Shown here in pieces: positions 6,802 to 12,566 of a DNA stretch of 12,566 nucleotides. The stretch's first letter is position 1, and each line of letters opens with the position of its first letter. Under the pieces are notes generated by a model. It searched no databases and was not told the DNA's origin. It saw nothing but the letters and a program-made list of their open reading frames with translations. The DNA is from Zwartia sp. (GTDB lineage: Bacteria; Pseudomonadota; Gammaproteobacteria; Burkholderiales; Burkholderiaceae_B), in the NCBI GenBank assembly GCA_030653405.1, contig JAURZO010000264.1, positions 1-12,566 of the forward strand, in the 5' to 3' direction. The translations under genes were made by a program, and so were the position numbers.

Positions 6802-6827
6802 GGATTCATTTGCATACAAGTGAATCC
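6802..6827. promoter_or_regulatory. Inverted repeat with 11-bp arms in the leader of the TRAP operon
   Basis: The left arm GGATTCATTTG (6802-6812) and right arm CAAGTGAATCC (6817-6827) are complementary at 10 of 11 positions (the exception is a G-T pair) around CATA. It lies between the Lrp-type gene (ends 6755) and dctP (starts 6872). No T-run follows on either strand, which disfavours a plain intrinsic terminator. It overlaps the -35 box of the best promoter candidate, a location typical of a repressor or activator site. Confidence 0.5.
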
Positions 6828-6838
6828 AGAAAAATAAT
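6810..6838 (+). promoter_or_regulatory. Candidate promoter of the dctPQM catabolic operon
   Basis: TTGCAT (6810-6815), a 17-base spacer and AATAAT (6833-6838) lie about 35 bases before dctP. The -10 box is a five-of-six match. The -35 box is weak and is embedded in the inverted repeat, compatible with regulated expression. Confidence 0.4.
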
Positions 6839-6871
6839 TATCCGATCCTTTTCTCGTGGAGCAGACAAATC

Positions 6872-7906
6872 ATGAAATCACGCATGTTCGCCAAAGGGCT
6901 TTCAGCTTTGGTACTGGCGGCAGCAGCCCCGCTCGCTTTCGCACAAGACATTCCAAGCCAGACATGGCGTTGGGCACACTTTGCTCCACCTGCGTGGGGT
7001 TCGGCGCAAGCAGAGTTGCTTTACGCAAAAGAGATTGAAGAAAAATCAGGTGGGAAAATCAAGTTTCAGTTTTTTTGGTCAGGCTCACTATTTAGTTTTG
7101 GTGAGCTCTTTGGTGCGGCCAAAAAGAATGCTGTCAATATCGCCAGTATCGTTCCTACCTACCACCCGTCCGATTGGCCGATGATTGGTTTATCCAACAG
7201 CCTTCCGATGGTGTGGGATGATGCGCCGACCGCCATGAAGGTTCAGGAATACCTGTTTAAAAATAATGACGCCGTTAAACGCGAACTTAAAAAGAATGAG
7301 CTCACGCCAATTCTGTTACATGGTCTCCCGCCCTATCGTCTACAGTGCACAACGCCGATCCGCACACTCGCTGACCTAAAGGGCAAGCGCATCAGAACCT
7401 TTGGTGACTGGCCTCCGTACATTATGGAAAAGCTTGGCGCCGTCCCAGTCAATATCCCGCTTGGACAGATCTACGAGGGACTCCAAAAAGGCACGCTTGA
7501 TTGCGGCTACAACCCAATCGAAAACGCAGGCTTTCTCAAACTCTCAGAGGTTGCCAAATTCTGGAGTGATATCGACTTCGGCGCCATTGCCGCATACTCG
7601 TCCTTCATGAATACTTCACGCTACGAAAAGCTGCCACAAAACGTCAAGAAAATTATGGATGACGCCGCCATCGTCGCGACAAAATTTGAGATCAACAATT
7701 TCGACAAACTTGAACAACAAGGAATTGAGGCCGCTAAAAAAGCCGGCGTGACCATTGTCAAATTTGAAGATCAAGCCAAACTCAAAGCCATGTTCCCAGA
7801 CATGCTGCAAGTTTGGGAAGAAGCCATGTGCAAGAAAGGCATGTGCGATGATGCCAAGAGCGTCGTGGCCGATGTACGGAAAGCAACAGCCGCAGCAAAA
7901 AAATAG
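6872..7906 (+). CDS. dctP: TRAP transporter substrate-binding protein, DctP type
   Basis: This 344-residue periplasmic receptor is the extracytoplasmic part of a TRAP importer. Seen: a signal peptide (residues 1-24, cleavage at AFA/QD), TWRWAHFAPPAWGSAQAELLYAKEIEEKSGGKI as the first lobe, and LKGKRIRTFGDW (170-180), whose Arg175 matches the conserved arginine that holds a ligand carboxylate in DctP proteins. GQIYEGLQKGTLDCGYNP (198-215) is the usual hinge-side segment. Unusually it has four cysteines (159, 211, 320, 325), including a C-x4-C pair near the C-terminus that could form a disulfide. TGGAG (6857-6861) precedes the ATG by 10 bases. It is first in the operon, 7 bases before dctQ. The ligand is expected to be an organic acid, identity unknown; the dctP name marks the family role and does not mean C4-dicarboxylate specificity. 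Confidence 0.95.
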   Translation: MKSRMFAKGLSALVLAAAAPLAFAQDIPSQTWRWAHFAPPAWGSAQAELLYAKEIEEKSGGKIKFQFFWSGSLFSFGELFGAAKKNAVNIASIVPTYHPSDWPMIGLSNSLPMVWDDAPTAMKVQEYLFKNNDAVKRELKKNELTPILLHGLPPYRLQCTTPIRTLADLKGKRIRTFGDWPPYIMEKLGAVPVNIPLGQIYEGLQKGTLDCGYNPIENAGFLKLSEVAKFWSDIDFGAIAAYSSFMNTSRYEKLPQNVKKIMDDAAIVATKFEINNFDKLEQQGIEAAKKAGVTIVKFEDQAKLKAMFPDMLQVWEEAMCKKGMCDDAKSVVADVRKATAAAKK

Positions 7907-7913
7907 GTCCTCA

Positions 7914-8465
7914 ATGACACAGACCGCTCCAACCTCCCTGCAGCTTTACAGGGCGTTGGACAGGGTCTCGGCAACCATGGTCATGCTGGCCATGGTTGTT
8001 TCGGGCGCCTCTGTCGCAACAATCATTGCTGTGAACTCGATCGACACACTTGGACGGGCGTTATTTAACAAGCCCATGTTGGGTGCTGTCGAAATCACAG
8101 AACTCTTTCTCGCAATGTGTATTATTTTGGCGATTCCGTATGCGCAAAGAAAGCTTGCACACATCGAAATCGATATGTTTACACAACGCTGTGGCCCCAC
8201 ACTCAAAAAAATATTTTTATTTATCGCGATCTTACTGACCGTCTTGGTTTTTTTCATGTTGATGGTGCAGTCTTACGAAAGCGCAAAAGCATCTGTCAAA
8301 ACATTCGAATCTTCAGCGGGATATCTCAGCGTGCCTGTTTGGATCGGAAAAATTTCCGTCACCATCGGTTTTGGTATTGCTCTTCTGGAATCCCTGACTC
8401 AACTCATCGCTTTATGCCTCTTTGGTCGCCTATCCACTGAAGAATCGAAGCAAGTCGCACACTAG
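7914..8465 (+). CDS. dctQ: TRAP transporter small membrane subunit, DctQ type
   Basis: This is a 183-residue integral membrane protein of four predicted helices: about residues 18-40, 50-72, 92-115 and 135-160. Seen: the family pattern in which a GxxEITELFLAMCIILAIPYAQRKLAHIEIDMF stretch follows the first loop. Known: DctQ pairs with DctM to form the membrane part of the sodium-driven TRAP importer. I chose the ATG at 7914, just after the dctP stop, with TAGG overlapping that stop as ribosome binding site. A longer open frame back to 7755 lies inside dctP in another frame and would put a hydrophilic extension before the first helix, so it is rejected. It ends 6 bases before dctM. Confidence 0.92.
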   Translation: MTQTAPTSLQLYRALDRVSATMVMLAMVVSGASVATIIAVNSIDTLGRALFNKPMLGAVEITELFLAMCIILAIPYAQRKLAHIEIDMFTQRCGPTLKKIFLFIAILLTVLVFFMLMVQSYESAKASVKTFESSAGYLSVPVWIGKISVTIGFGIALLESLTQLIALCLFGRLSTEESKQVAH

Positions 8466-8471
8466 AGCCTC

Positions 8472-9782
8472 ATGGAACAACTCATTCTCGCAATCACCTG
8501 CTTGGCAGGCATGCTTTTCCTATTGTGCTTGGGAGTGCCTGTCGCGATCGCGATGATCACCGCATCGTTTGTCGGACTCACACTGAGTGCGGGGATGGAT
8601 TTTGCACTCACAAATTTCATGACGCTGCCTTATGCCGCCGCGAGCTCCTTCAATTTTGCCGCCATTCCCACCTTTGTGGCGATGGGGATTATTTTTGGCA
8701 AATCGGGACTCGCAGCCTCACTCTTTAAAGCAGCCGATATTTGGCTGGCAAAAGTACGAGGCGGTCTCTATATGGCAGTTGTGATCGCTTCGGCAGCGTT
8801 CGGCGCAATCAACGGCTCTACGATTGTTGGTGCGGCTTTGTTCACCAAGATCGCCCTGCCTGAAATGATCAAGTTGGGCTATGACAGAGCAACCTCAGCG
8901 GGTTGTATTGTGGGAGCAGGCACTTTCTCGGCGATGATCCCGCCTTCGATCACCATGGTTCTTTATGGCTTACTAACGAACGAATCGATCGGCCGCATCC
9001 TGATCGCGGGCATCATACCGGGCATACTGACCGCCGTCGTTTATCTGGTCGGCATCTTTGTGATGATTCGTGTCAAGAAACATTGGGCGCCACCCGTGAC
9101 GCGCTCCTTTACCGCTAAAGAGAAAGTGCAGAGTCTCGCCACACTGGCGCCTGTGGCACTTGTCTTTATCATCATTGTCGGCGGAATTTATGCGGGCTTG
9201 GTCGCTCCAGCCTCAGCAGGTGCAATCGGAGCGCTCAGTGCTCTCATCATTGCCATTGCAATGCGCAAGTTTAAATTCCTGGACTTCACGGAGTCGATGA
9301 AAGAAACTGCCGCAACGACAGCGGTCTTGTTTTTTATCGTGATTGGAGGCTTAGCTTTCTCAAGGCTGCTGCTCGTCACAGGGACTGTCGACGCATTACT
9401 TGATGTGATTAAGTCAAACGACATTCCGCCTTGGGTCATTATGACAGTCATCATCTTGGTGTATGTAGTGCTCGGGTGCGTCATGGACTCCATTTCAATG
9501 ATGGTCATGACAGTACCCATCGTTCATCCGATCGTCGTTGGTCTCGGATTTGATCCCATTTGGTTTGCCATCATTATGGTCAAGCTCATCGAGCTCTCTG
9601 TCATCACGCCTCCCGTCGGATTGAACTTGTATGCCGTTCAGTCATCATCAGATGGCCTAGTCACGACGAGCCAAGTATTCAGAGGCGTCACGCCTTTCAT
9701 CATTCTTGAACTCGTCGTGCTGGCCATTCTGTTCCTAGTGCCCGGCATGGTCACACTTTTACCAAACTTAATGATTAACTAA
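8472..9782 (+). CDS. dctM: TRAP transporter large permease subunit, DctM type
   Basis: This 436-residue, strongly hydrophobic permease is full length for DctM (about 425-440). Seen: an N-terminal helix MEQLILAITCLAGMLFLLCLGVPVAIAM, then AAIPTFVAMGIIFGKSGLAASLF, AFGAINGSTIVGAALFTKIALPEM with the conserved small-residue re-entrant region, AGTFSAMIPPSITMVLYG, and the second half CVMDSISMMVMTVPIVHPIV followed by LIELSVITPPVGLNLYAVQ. These are the two inverted hairpin segments known to coordinate sodium and substrate in this ion-transporter superfamily. It forms the transport channel with the preceding DctQ subunit. Only a weak TAGAG precedes the ATG, so translation may be coupled to dctQ, whose stop is 6 bases away. 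Confidence 0.96.
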   Translation: MEQLILAITCLAGMLFLLCLGVPVAIAMITASFVGLTLSAGMDFALTNFMTLPYAAASSFNFAAIPTFVAMGIIFGKSGLAASLFKAADIWLAKVRGGLYMAVVIASAAFGAINGSTIVGAALFTKIALPEMIKLGYDRATSAGCIVGAGTFSAMIPPSITMVLYGLLTNESIGRILIAGIIPGILTAVVYLVGIFVMIRVKKHWAPPVTRSFTAKEKVQSLATLAPVALVFIIIVGGIYAGLVAPASAGAIGALSALIIAIAMRKFKFLDFTESMKETAATTAVLFFIVIGGLAFSRLLLVTGTVDALLDVIKSNDIPPWVIMTVIILVYVVLGCVMDSISMMVMTVPIVHPIVVGLGFDPIWFAIIMVKLIELSVITPPVGLNLYAVQSSSDGLVTTSQVFRGVTPFIILELVVLAILFLVPGMVTLLPNLMIN

Positions 9783-9803
9783 AACACGCAAGAAGGTCGA
9801 ATC

Positions 9804-10631
9804 ATGGATGTCAGTTTGCACGACAAACCAGTTTTTGAAATTTACGCGCTGCGATATGCAACCAGCCAGAACCGCAAGCGCTATCACAATTGCAATTTTT
9901 GTGAGAATCCTGACATTCACGAATCCAAAATGCCAATGGATTTTTTTGTATGGGTCATCAAAAATGAAGAGCACGTCATTTTGATCGACACAGGCTCGCG
10001 TGACTGGAAATGTAACGATCGTGGACACCAATTCATACGCTGTCCAATCGAGTCCCTGAGCGCGCTCAATATCAAGCCCGAGGATGTAGACGATGTTGTC
10101 ATTACACATATGCATTGGGATCATGCAGGCAATATCGACAAACTACCTAACGCGCGTATCCACATCCAGCTCGAGGAGATGAGAAGTGCGACGGGTCCGG
10201 ATATGGCGATCAAAGCACTCAATAACTTTTTTCTTGTGGATGACGTCTGCACAGTCATTAAACGCCTGTATGCCGGCTCGGTCATATACCACCACGGAGG
10301 TGCTGAAAACATCACCGACGGCGTCTCCCTGCATTCAGTGGGCGGCCACACCCCAGGCATGCAAATCGTTCGGGTCAGAACCCAACGTGGCTGGGTTGTC
10401 TTGGCCTCTGACGCCTCACATTTCTATTTAAATTATCAGCAAAAAAATCCGTTTCCAGTCTTCTTTAATTTGCATGACACCATCAAGGCCTGGGAGACCT
10501 GTGAGCTGTTAGCGGATGGTCCAGAACACGTCATTCCTGGCCACGATCCCCTTGTCCTTCAAAAATATCCGGTCGCGAGCTCTCCGCTTGGGAACGAAAT
10601 TGTGCGCTTAGACCTGCCCCCTTTGCGGTAG
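9804..10631 (+). CDS. Metallo-beta-lactamase-fold hydrolase, N-acyl homoserine lactonase-like group
   Basis: This 275-residue soluble enzyme has no signal peptide. Seen: a complete dinuclear metal site, with THMHWDH giving His102, His104, Asp106 and His107, GGHTPG giving His182, SDASHF giving Asp203 and PGHDP giving His247. Known: this arrangement occurs in lactonases and related hydrolases that open lactones or split esters and thioesters. The N-terminal part (FEIYALRYAT...MPMDFFVWVI) fits the group often labelled AHL lactonase family, but that label does not establish quorum-quenching activity. In an operon with an organic-acid importer, a catabolic lactone or ester hydrolase is more likely (inference). 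A C30-x2-C33 pair occurs in the loop before the conserved MPMD. AAGAAGG (9790-9796) lies 7 bases before the ATG, and 21 bases separate it from dctM. Confidence 0.9.
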   Translation: MDVSLHDKPVFEIYALRYATSQNRKRYHNCNFCENPDIHESKMPMDFFVWVIKNEEHVILIDTGSRDWKCNDRGHQFIRCPIESLSALNIKPEDVDDVVITHMHWDHAGNIDKLPNARIHIQLEEMRSATGPDMAIKALNNFFLVDDVCTVIKRLYAGSVIYHHGGAENITDGVSLHSVGGHTPGMQIVRVRTQRGWVVLASDASHFYLNYQQKNPFPVFFNLHDTIKAWETCELLADGPEHVIPGHDPLVLQKYPVASSPLGNEIVRLDLPPLR

Positions 10632-10671
10632 CACTGAGCAGTCTATCTATCTAAGTAACAGGGATACATGT

Positions 10672-12144
10672 ATGAAATACGAATTATTTATTAACGGCGA
10701 ATGGGTCAAGGACAGCAACCAAGAATACTTTCCCGCCATCAATCCCTACACACAAGAGGTATGGGCTGAAATTCCACAAGCAAGCGATGCTCAGGTCGCC
10801 AAAGCCATTGATTGCGCACGCGCAGCCTTTGATGGCGTATGGTCTAAAACATCAGGAGTCGAGCGAGCCCGTCTTCTCAATAAACTTGCTGATTTGCTTG
10901 AAGCTGACGCAGCACGCATGGGTGTGCTCGAAAGCACCGATAACGGCAAAGTCATCCGCGAAACGAGCAGCCAAATGTTGTTCGCCGCGCGCCAGTATCG
11001 CTTTTTTGCCGGTTCTGCTGACAAGCTGTGGGGCAAAGTCATTCCACTGGATCAGCCAGATATTCTTGACTACGCAACGCGAGAACCCTTAGGCGTTTCT
11101 GTGCTGATCACTGCCTGGAATTCGCCCATGGGGTTGCTTTCCAATAAGCTGGCACCTGCCATCGCAGCAGGTAACTGCGTCGTCATCAAGCCCTCAGAAC
11201 ACGCCTCTGCTACCACCCTTGAGTTTGCCAAGTTCGTTGAAAAAGCAGGCTTTCCAAAAGGTGTGATCAATATTGTCACGGGGGACATGCGCGTCGGCAA
11301 GGCATTGACCAGTTCAGGCCGCGTTGACCGCGTCAGCTTTACAGGTAGCCCGAACGTCGGCCGCGAAATTGCAGCCCAGTGTGGTCGTCTATTGATTCCT
11401 GTGACGCTCGAATTAGGCGGTAAGTCACCGAATATTATTTTTGAGGATGCCGATTTGGACAAGGCGGTTGTCGGCGCCTTTGCAGGAATATTTGCGGCTA
11501 CAGGTCAGACCTGCATCGCCGGTTCACGCCTCTTAGTCCAAAAGCCTGTCTACGAAAAAATCGTCAAAACTCTCATTGAAAAGTCCGCGAATATTGTTTT
11601 GGGCGATCCCATCAATCAAAAGACAGAGATGGGTACGCTTGCCAACGAGCCCCAATTTAATCGTGTCATGCGCTGCATTGAAAATGGCGTCAAAGAAGGT
11701 GCTCGACTGGTCGCAGGCGGGCACCGCGCAACAGGTCCCACACTTGGCAAAGGTCTTTTTGTACAGCCCACGATCTTCCGGGACGTCGACAATTCAATGG
11801 AGTTGGCACAGGAAGAAATTTTTGGGCCTGTGCTTTCAGTGATTCCTTTTGACACCGAAGAAGACGCTATTTCGATCGGCAATGACACTAAGTATGGTCT
11901 TGCCGCCGGGATTTGGACATCCGATCTAAACCGCGCTATGCGCGTATCTAAAGCGATCCGTGCAGGGAGCGTTTGGGTCAACACCTACCGAGCCGTGGCG
12001 GTTCAAGCCCCTTTCGGGGGCTTCAAAGACAGCGGCTTTGGTCGAGAGCGAAGCGAATGGGCACTAGACGAATTCTTGGCGCCTAAAAACATCATGATCG
12101 ACTATTCAAATATGGCGAGAGATCCCTTCGCCATCAAAACTTGA
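10672..12144 (+). CDS. NAD(P)+-dependent aldehyde dehydrogenase
   Basis: This 490-residue protein is full length for the ALDH superfamily. Seen: the oxyanion-hole Asn150 in TAWNSP, the cofactor segment VIKPSE (Lys173, Glu176), SFTGSPNVGREI for the Rossmann glycine turn, the general base Glu247 in LELGGKSPN, and the nucleophile Cys281 in GQTCIAGSR. The 34-residue Glu-Cys spacing equals the classical one. EEIFGPVLSVIPFD and GGFKDSGFGRE near the end complete the fold. It oxidises an aldehyde or semialdehyde to the carboxylic acid in the cytoplasm; the substrate is not evident, and the sequence is generic betaine-aldehyde/semialdehyde type. AGGGA (10660-10664) lies 7 bases before the ATG. A second ATG at 10668 is out of frame. 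The 40-base gap from the hydrolase contains a short TCTA repeat but no terminator. Confidence 0.95.
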   Translation: MKYELFINGEWVKDSNQEYFPAINPYTQEVWAEIPQASDAQVAKAIDCARAAFDGVWSKTSGVERARLLNKLADLLEADAARMGVLESTDNGKVIRETSSQMLFAARQYRFFAGSADKLWGKVIPLDQPDILDYATREPLGVSVLITAWNSPMGLLSNKLAPAIAAGNCVVIKPSEHASATTLEFAKFVEKAGFPKGVINIVTGDMRVGKALTSSGRVDRVSFTGSPNVGREIAAQCGRLLIPVTLELGGKSPNIIFEDADLDKAVVGAFAGIFAATGQTCIAGSRLLVQKPVYEKIVKTLIEKSANIVLGDPINQKTEMGTLANEPQFNRVMRCIENGVKEGARLVAGGHRATGPTLGKGLFVQPTIFRDVDNSMELAQEEIFGPVLSVIPFDTEEDAISIGNDTKYGLAAGIWTSDLNRAMRVSKAIRAGSVWVNTYRAVAVQAPFGGFKDSGFGRERSEWALDEFLAPKNIMIDYSNMARDPFAIKT

Positions 12145-12152
12145 GGCAAACC

Positions 12153-12566
12153 ATGGAACACAATTTTGATTTGGTCGTTGTCGGTTGCGGAATCGCGGGA
12201 CTCGCCACAGCAGTGTCGGCAGCGGAGAACGGTCTGAAGGTTGCCGTACTAGAGCGCGCGACGATCGAGGATCGCGGAGGCAATACCCGTTGGACCGAAG
12301 CGCTGATGCGCATGAAAAACGAAACCGAAGTGGCCGATGATCTCGAGGATCACTTCATGGCCAATAGCGGCTTTCACCTTGATCCAAGTTTGGTACAAGA
12401 GGCAGGAAATAGTCACGATAATCGCTCAGCGATTGTTCGAGCACTTGGCTTCACCGACCCTGAGATCATTTCAACGCTGTCCTCAGAAGCGGGCAAAGCT
12501 CTCACCTGGTTAAAAAAATTCGGTATCACGTACTCGGACATGCCGACATACTTAATCACGCAGTCC
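12153..12566 (+). CDS. FAD-dependent dehydrogenase, fumarate reductase/tricarballylate dehydrogenase-like (3' partial)
   Basis: The first 138 residues are visible and the frame is open to the window end. Seen: a beta-alpha-beta FAD-binding start FDLVVVGCGIAGLATAVSAAENGLKVAVLE, with GxGxxG at residues 11-16 and Glu34 placed to bind the adenosine ribose. It is followed by DRGGNTRWTEALMRM (40-54), which is characteristic of the fumarate reductase flavoprotein family and recalls the RGGN-(S/T)-R stretch of tricarballylate dehydrogenase (TcuA). Known: such enzymes oxidise or reduce a C-C bond next to a carboxylate. The start is supported by GAGG (12143-12146), overlapping the aldehyde dehydrogenase stop, 6 bases before the ATG. 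The 8-base gap makes it part of the same operon. The exact subfamily needs the missing C-terminal catalytic part. Confidence 0.88.
   Translation, partial: MEHNFDLVVVGCGIAGLATAVSAAENGLKVAVLERATIEDRGGNTRWTEALMRMKNETEVADDLEDHFMANSGFHLDPSLVQEAGNSHDNRSAIVRALGFTDPEIISTLSSEAGKALTWLKKFGITYSDMPTYLITQS

Noticed and set aside
7755..7913. Longer N-terminus for the DctQ subunit starting inside dctP
   Set aside because: The extension is out of frame with a clear dctP coding region, is hydrophilic and Cys/Lys/Pro-rich, and the ATG at 7914 directly after the dctP stop fits DctQ proteins.
9804..10631. Naming the metallo-hydrolase as a quorum-quenching AHL lactonase
   Set aside because: The metal motif is shared by many lactonases and hydrolases, and the operon context suggests catabolism; sequence alone cannot support AHL specificity.
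10642..10653. Short TCTA tandem repeat before the aldehyde dehydrogenase gene
   Set aside because: Only about three units; too short to call a functional repeat.

Overview
The window looks like a chromosomal segment of a betaproteobacterium, most likely Burkholderiales and perhaps Alcaligenaceae-like. The reasons are a Bug/TctC-type tripartite-tricarboxylate receptor (a family greatly expanded in that order), a DctP-type TRAP transporter inside a catabolic operon, an AsnC/Lrp regulator divergent from glmS, and roughly balanced base composition. The species cannot be named from this sequence.

Layout. (1) Positions 1-1837, + strand: the 3' part of a zinc-independent MDR-family (quinone oxidoreductase-like) dehydrogenase, overlapping by 4 bases (ATGA) a complete Bug-type periplasmic binding protein. 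(2) 1838-4290: an island on different logic. It holds a minus-strand ATP-grasp enzyme resembling the N-terminal two-thirds of cyanophycin synthetase, an open stretch with a decayed reading frame (possibly a transposase relic), and a 64-residue lipoprotein. Three related stem-loops (1846-1881, 3578-3613, 4252-4290) are scattered through it. (3) 4291-6123, minus strand: glmS, complete. (4) 6124-6287: an AT-rich divergent regulatory region with three evenly spaced copies of a 13-bp palindrome. (5) 6288-6755: a Lrp/AsnC regulator. (6) 6756-6871: a leader with an 11-bp-arm inverted repeat overlapping a possible promoter. (7) 6872 to the window end, + strand: a tight operon dctP-dctQ-dctM, a metallo-beta-lactamase-fold hydrolase of the lactonase-like group, an aldehyde dehydrogenase, and the start of an FAD-dependent dehydrogenase of the fumarate reductase/tricarballylate dehydrogenase type (runs off the window).

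How the genes work together. The last operon reads as uptake plus catabolism of an unidentified organic acid. DctP captures it in the periplasm and DctQM imports it. The hydrolase may open a lactone or ester, the aldehyde dehydrogenase would oxidise a semialdehyde or aldehyde to an acid, and the flavoprotein would oxidise (desaturate) a carboxylate. The substrate is not identifiable from sequence alone. glmS is a housekeeping gene that supplies glucosamine-6-phosphate for the cell envelope.

Most worth a second look: the phased palindrome array between glmS and the Lrp-type gene; the cyanophycin-synthetase-like protein whose C-terminal tail looks like the beginning of a Mur-ligase domain without its P-loop; and the related stem-loops around it. 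No CRISPR array, tRNA, rRNA or intact insertion sequence was seen.
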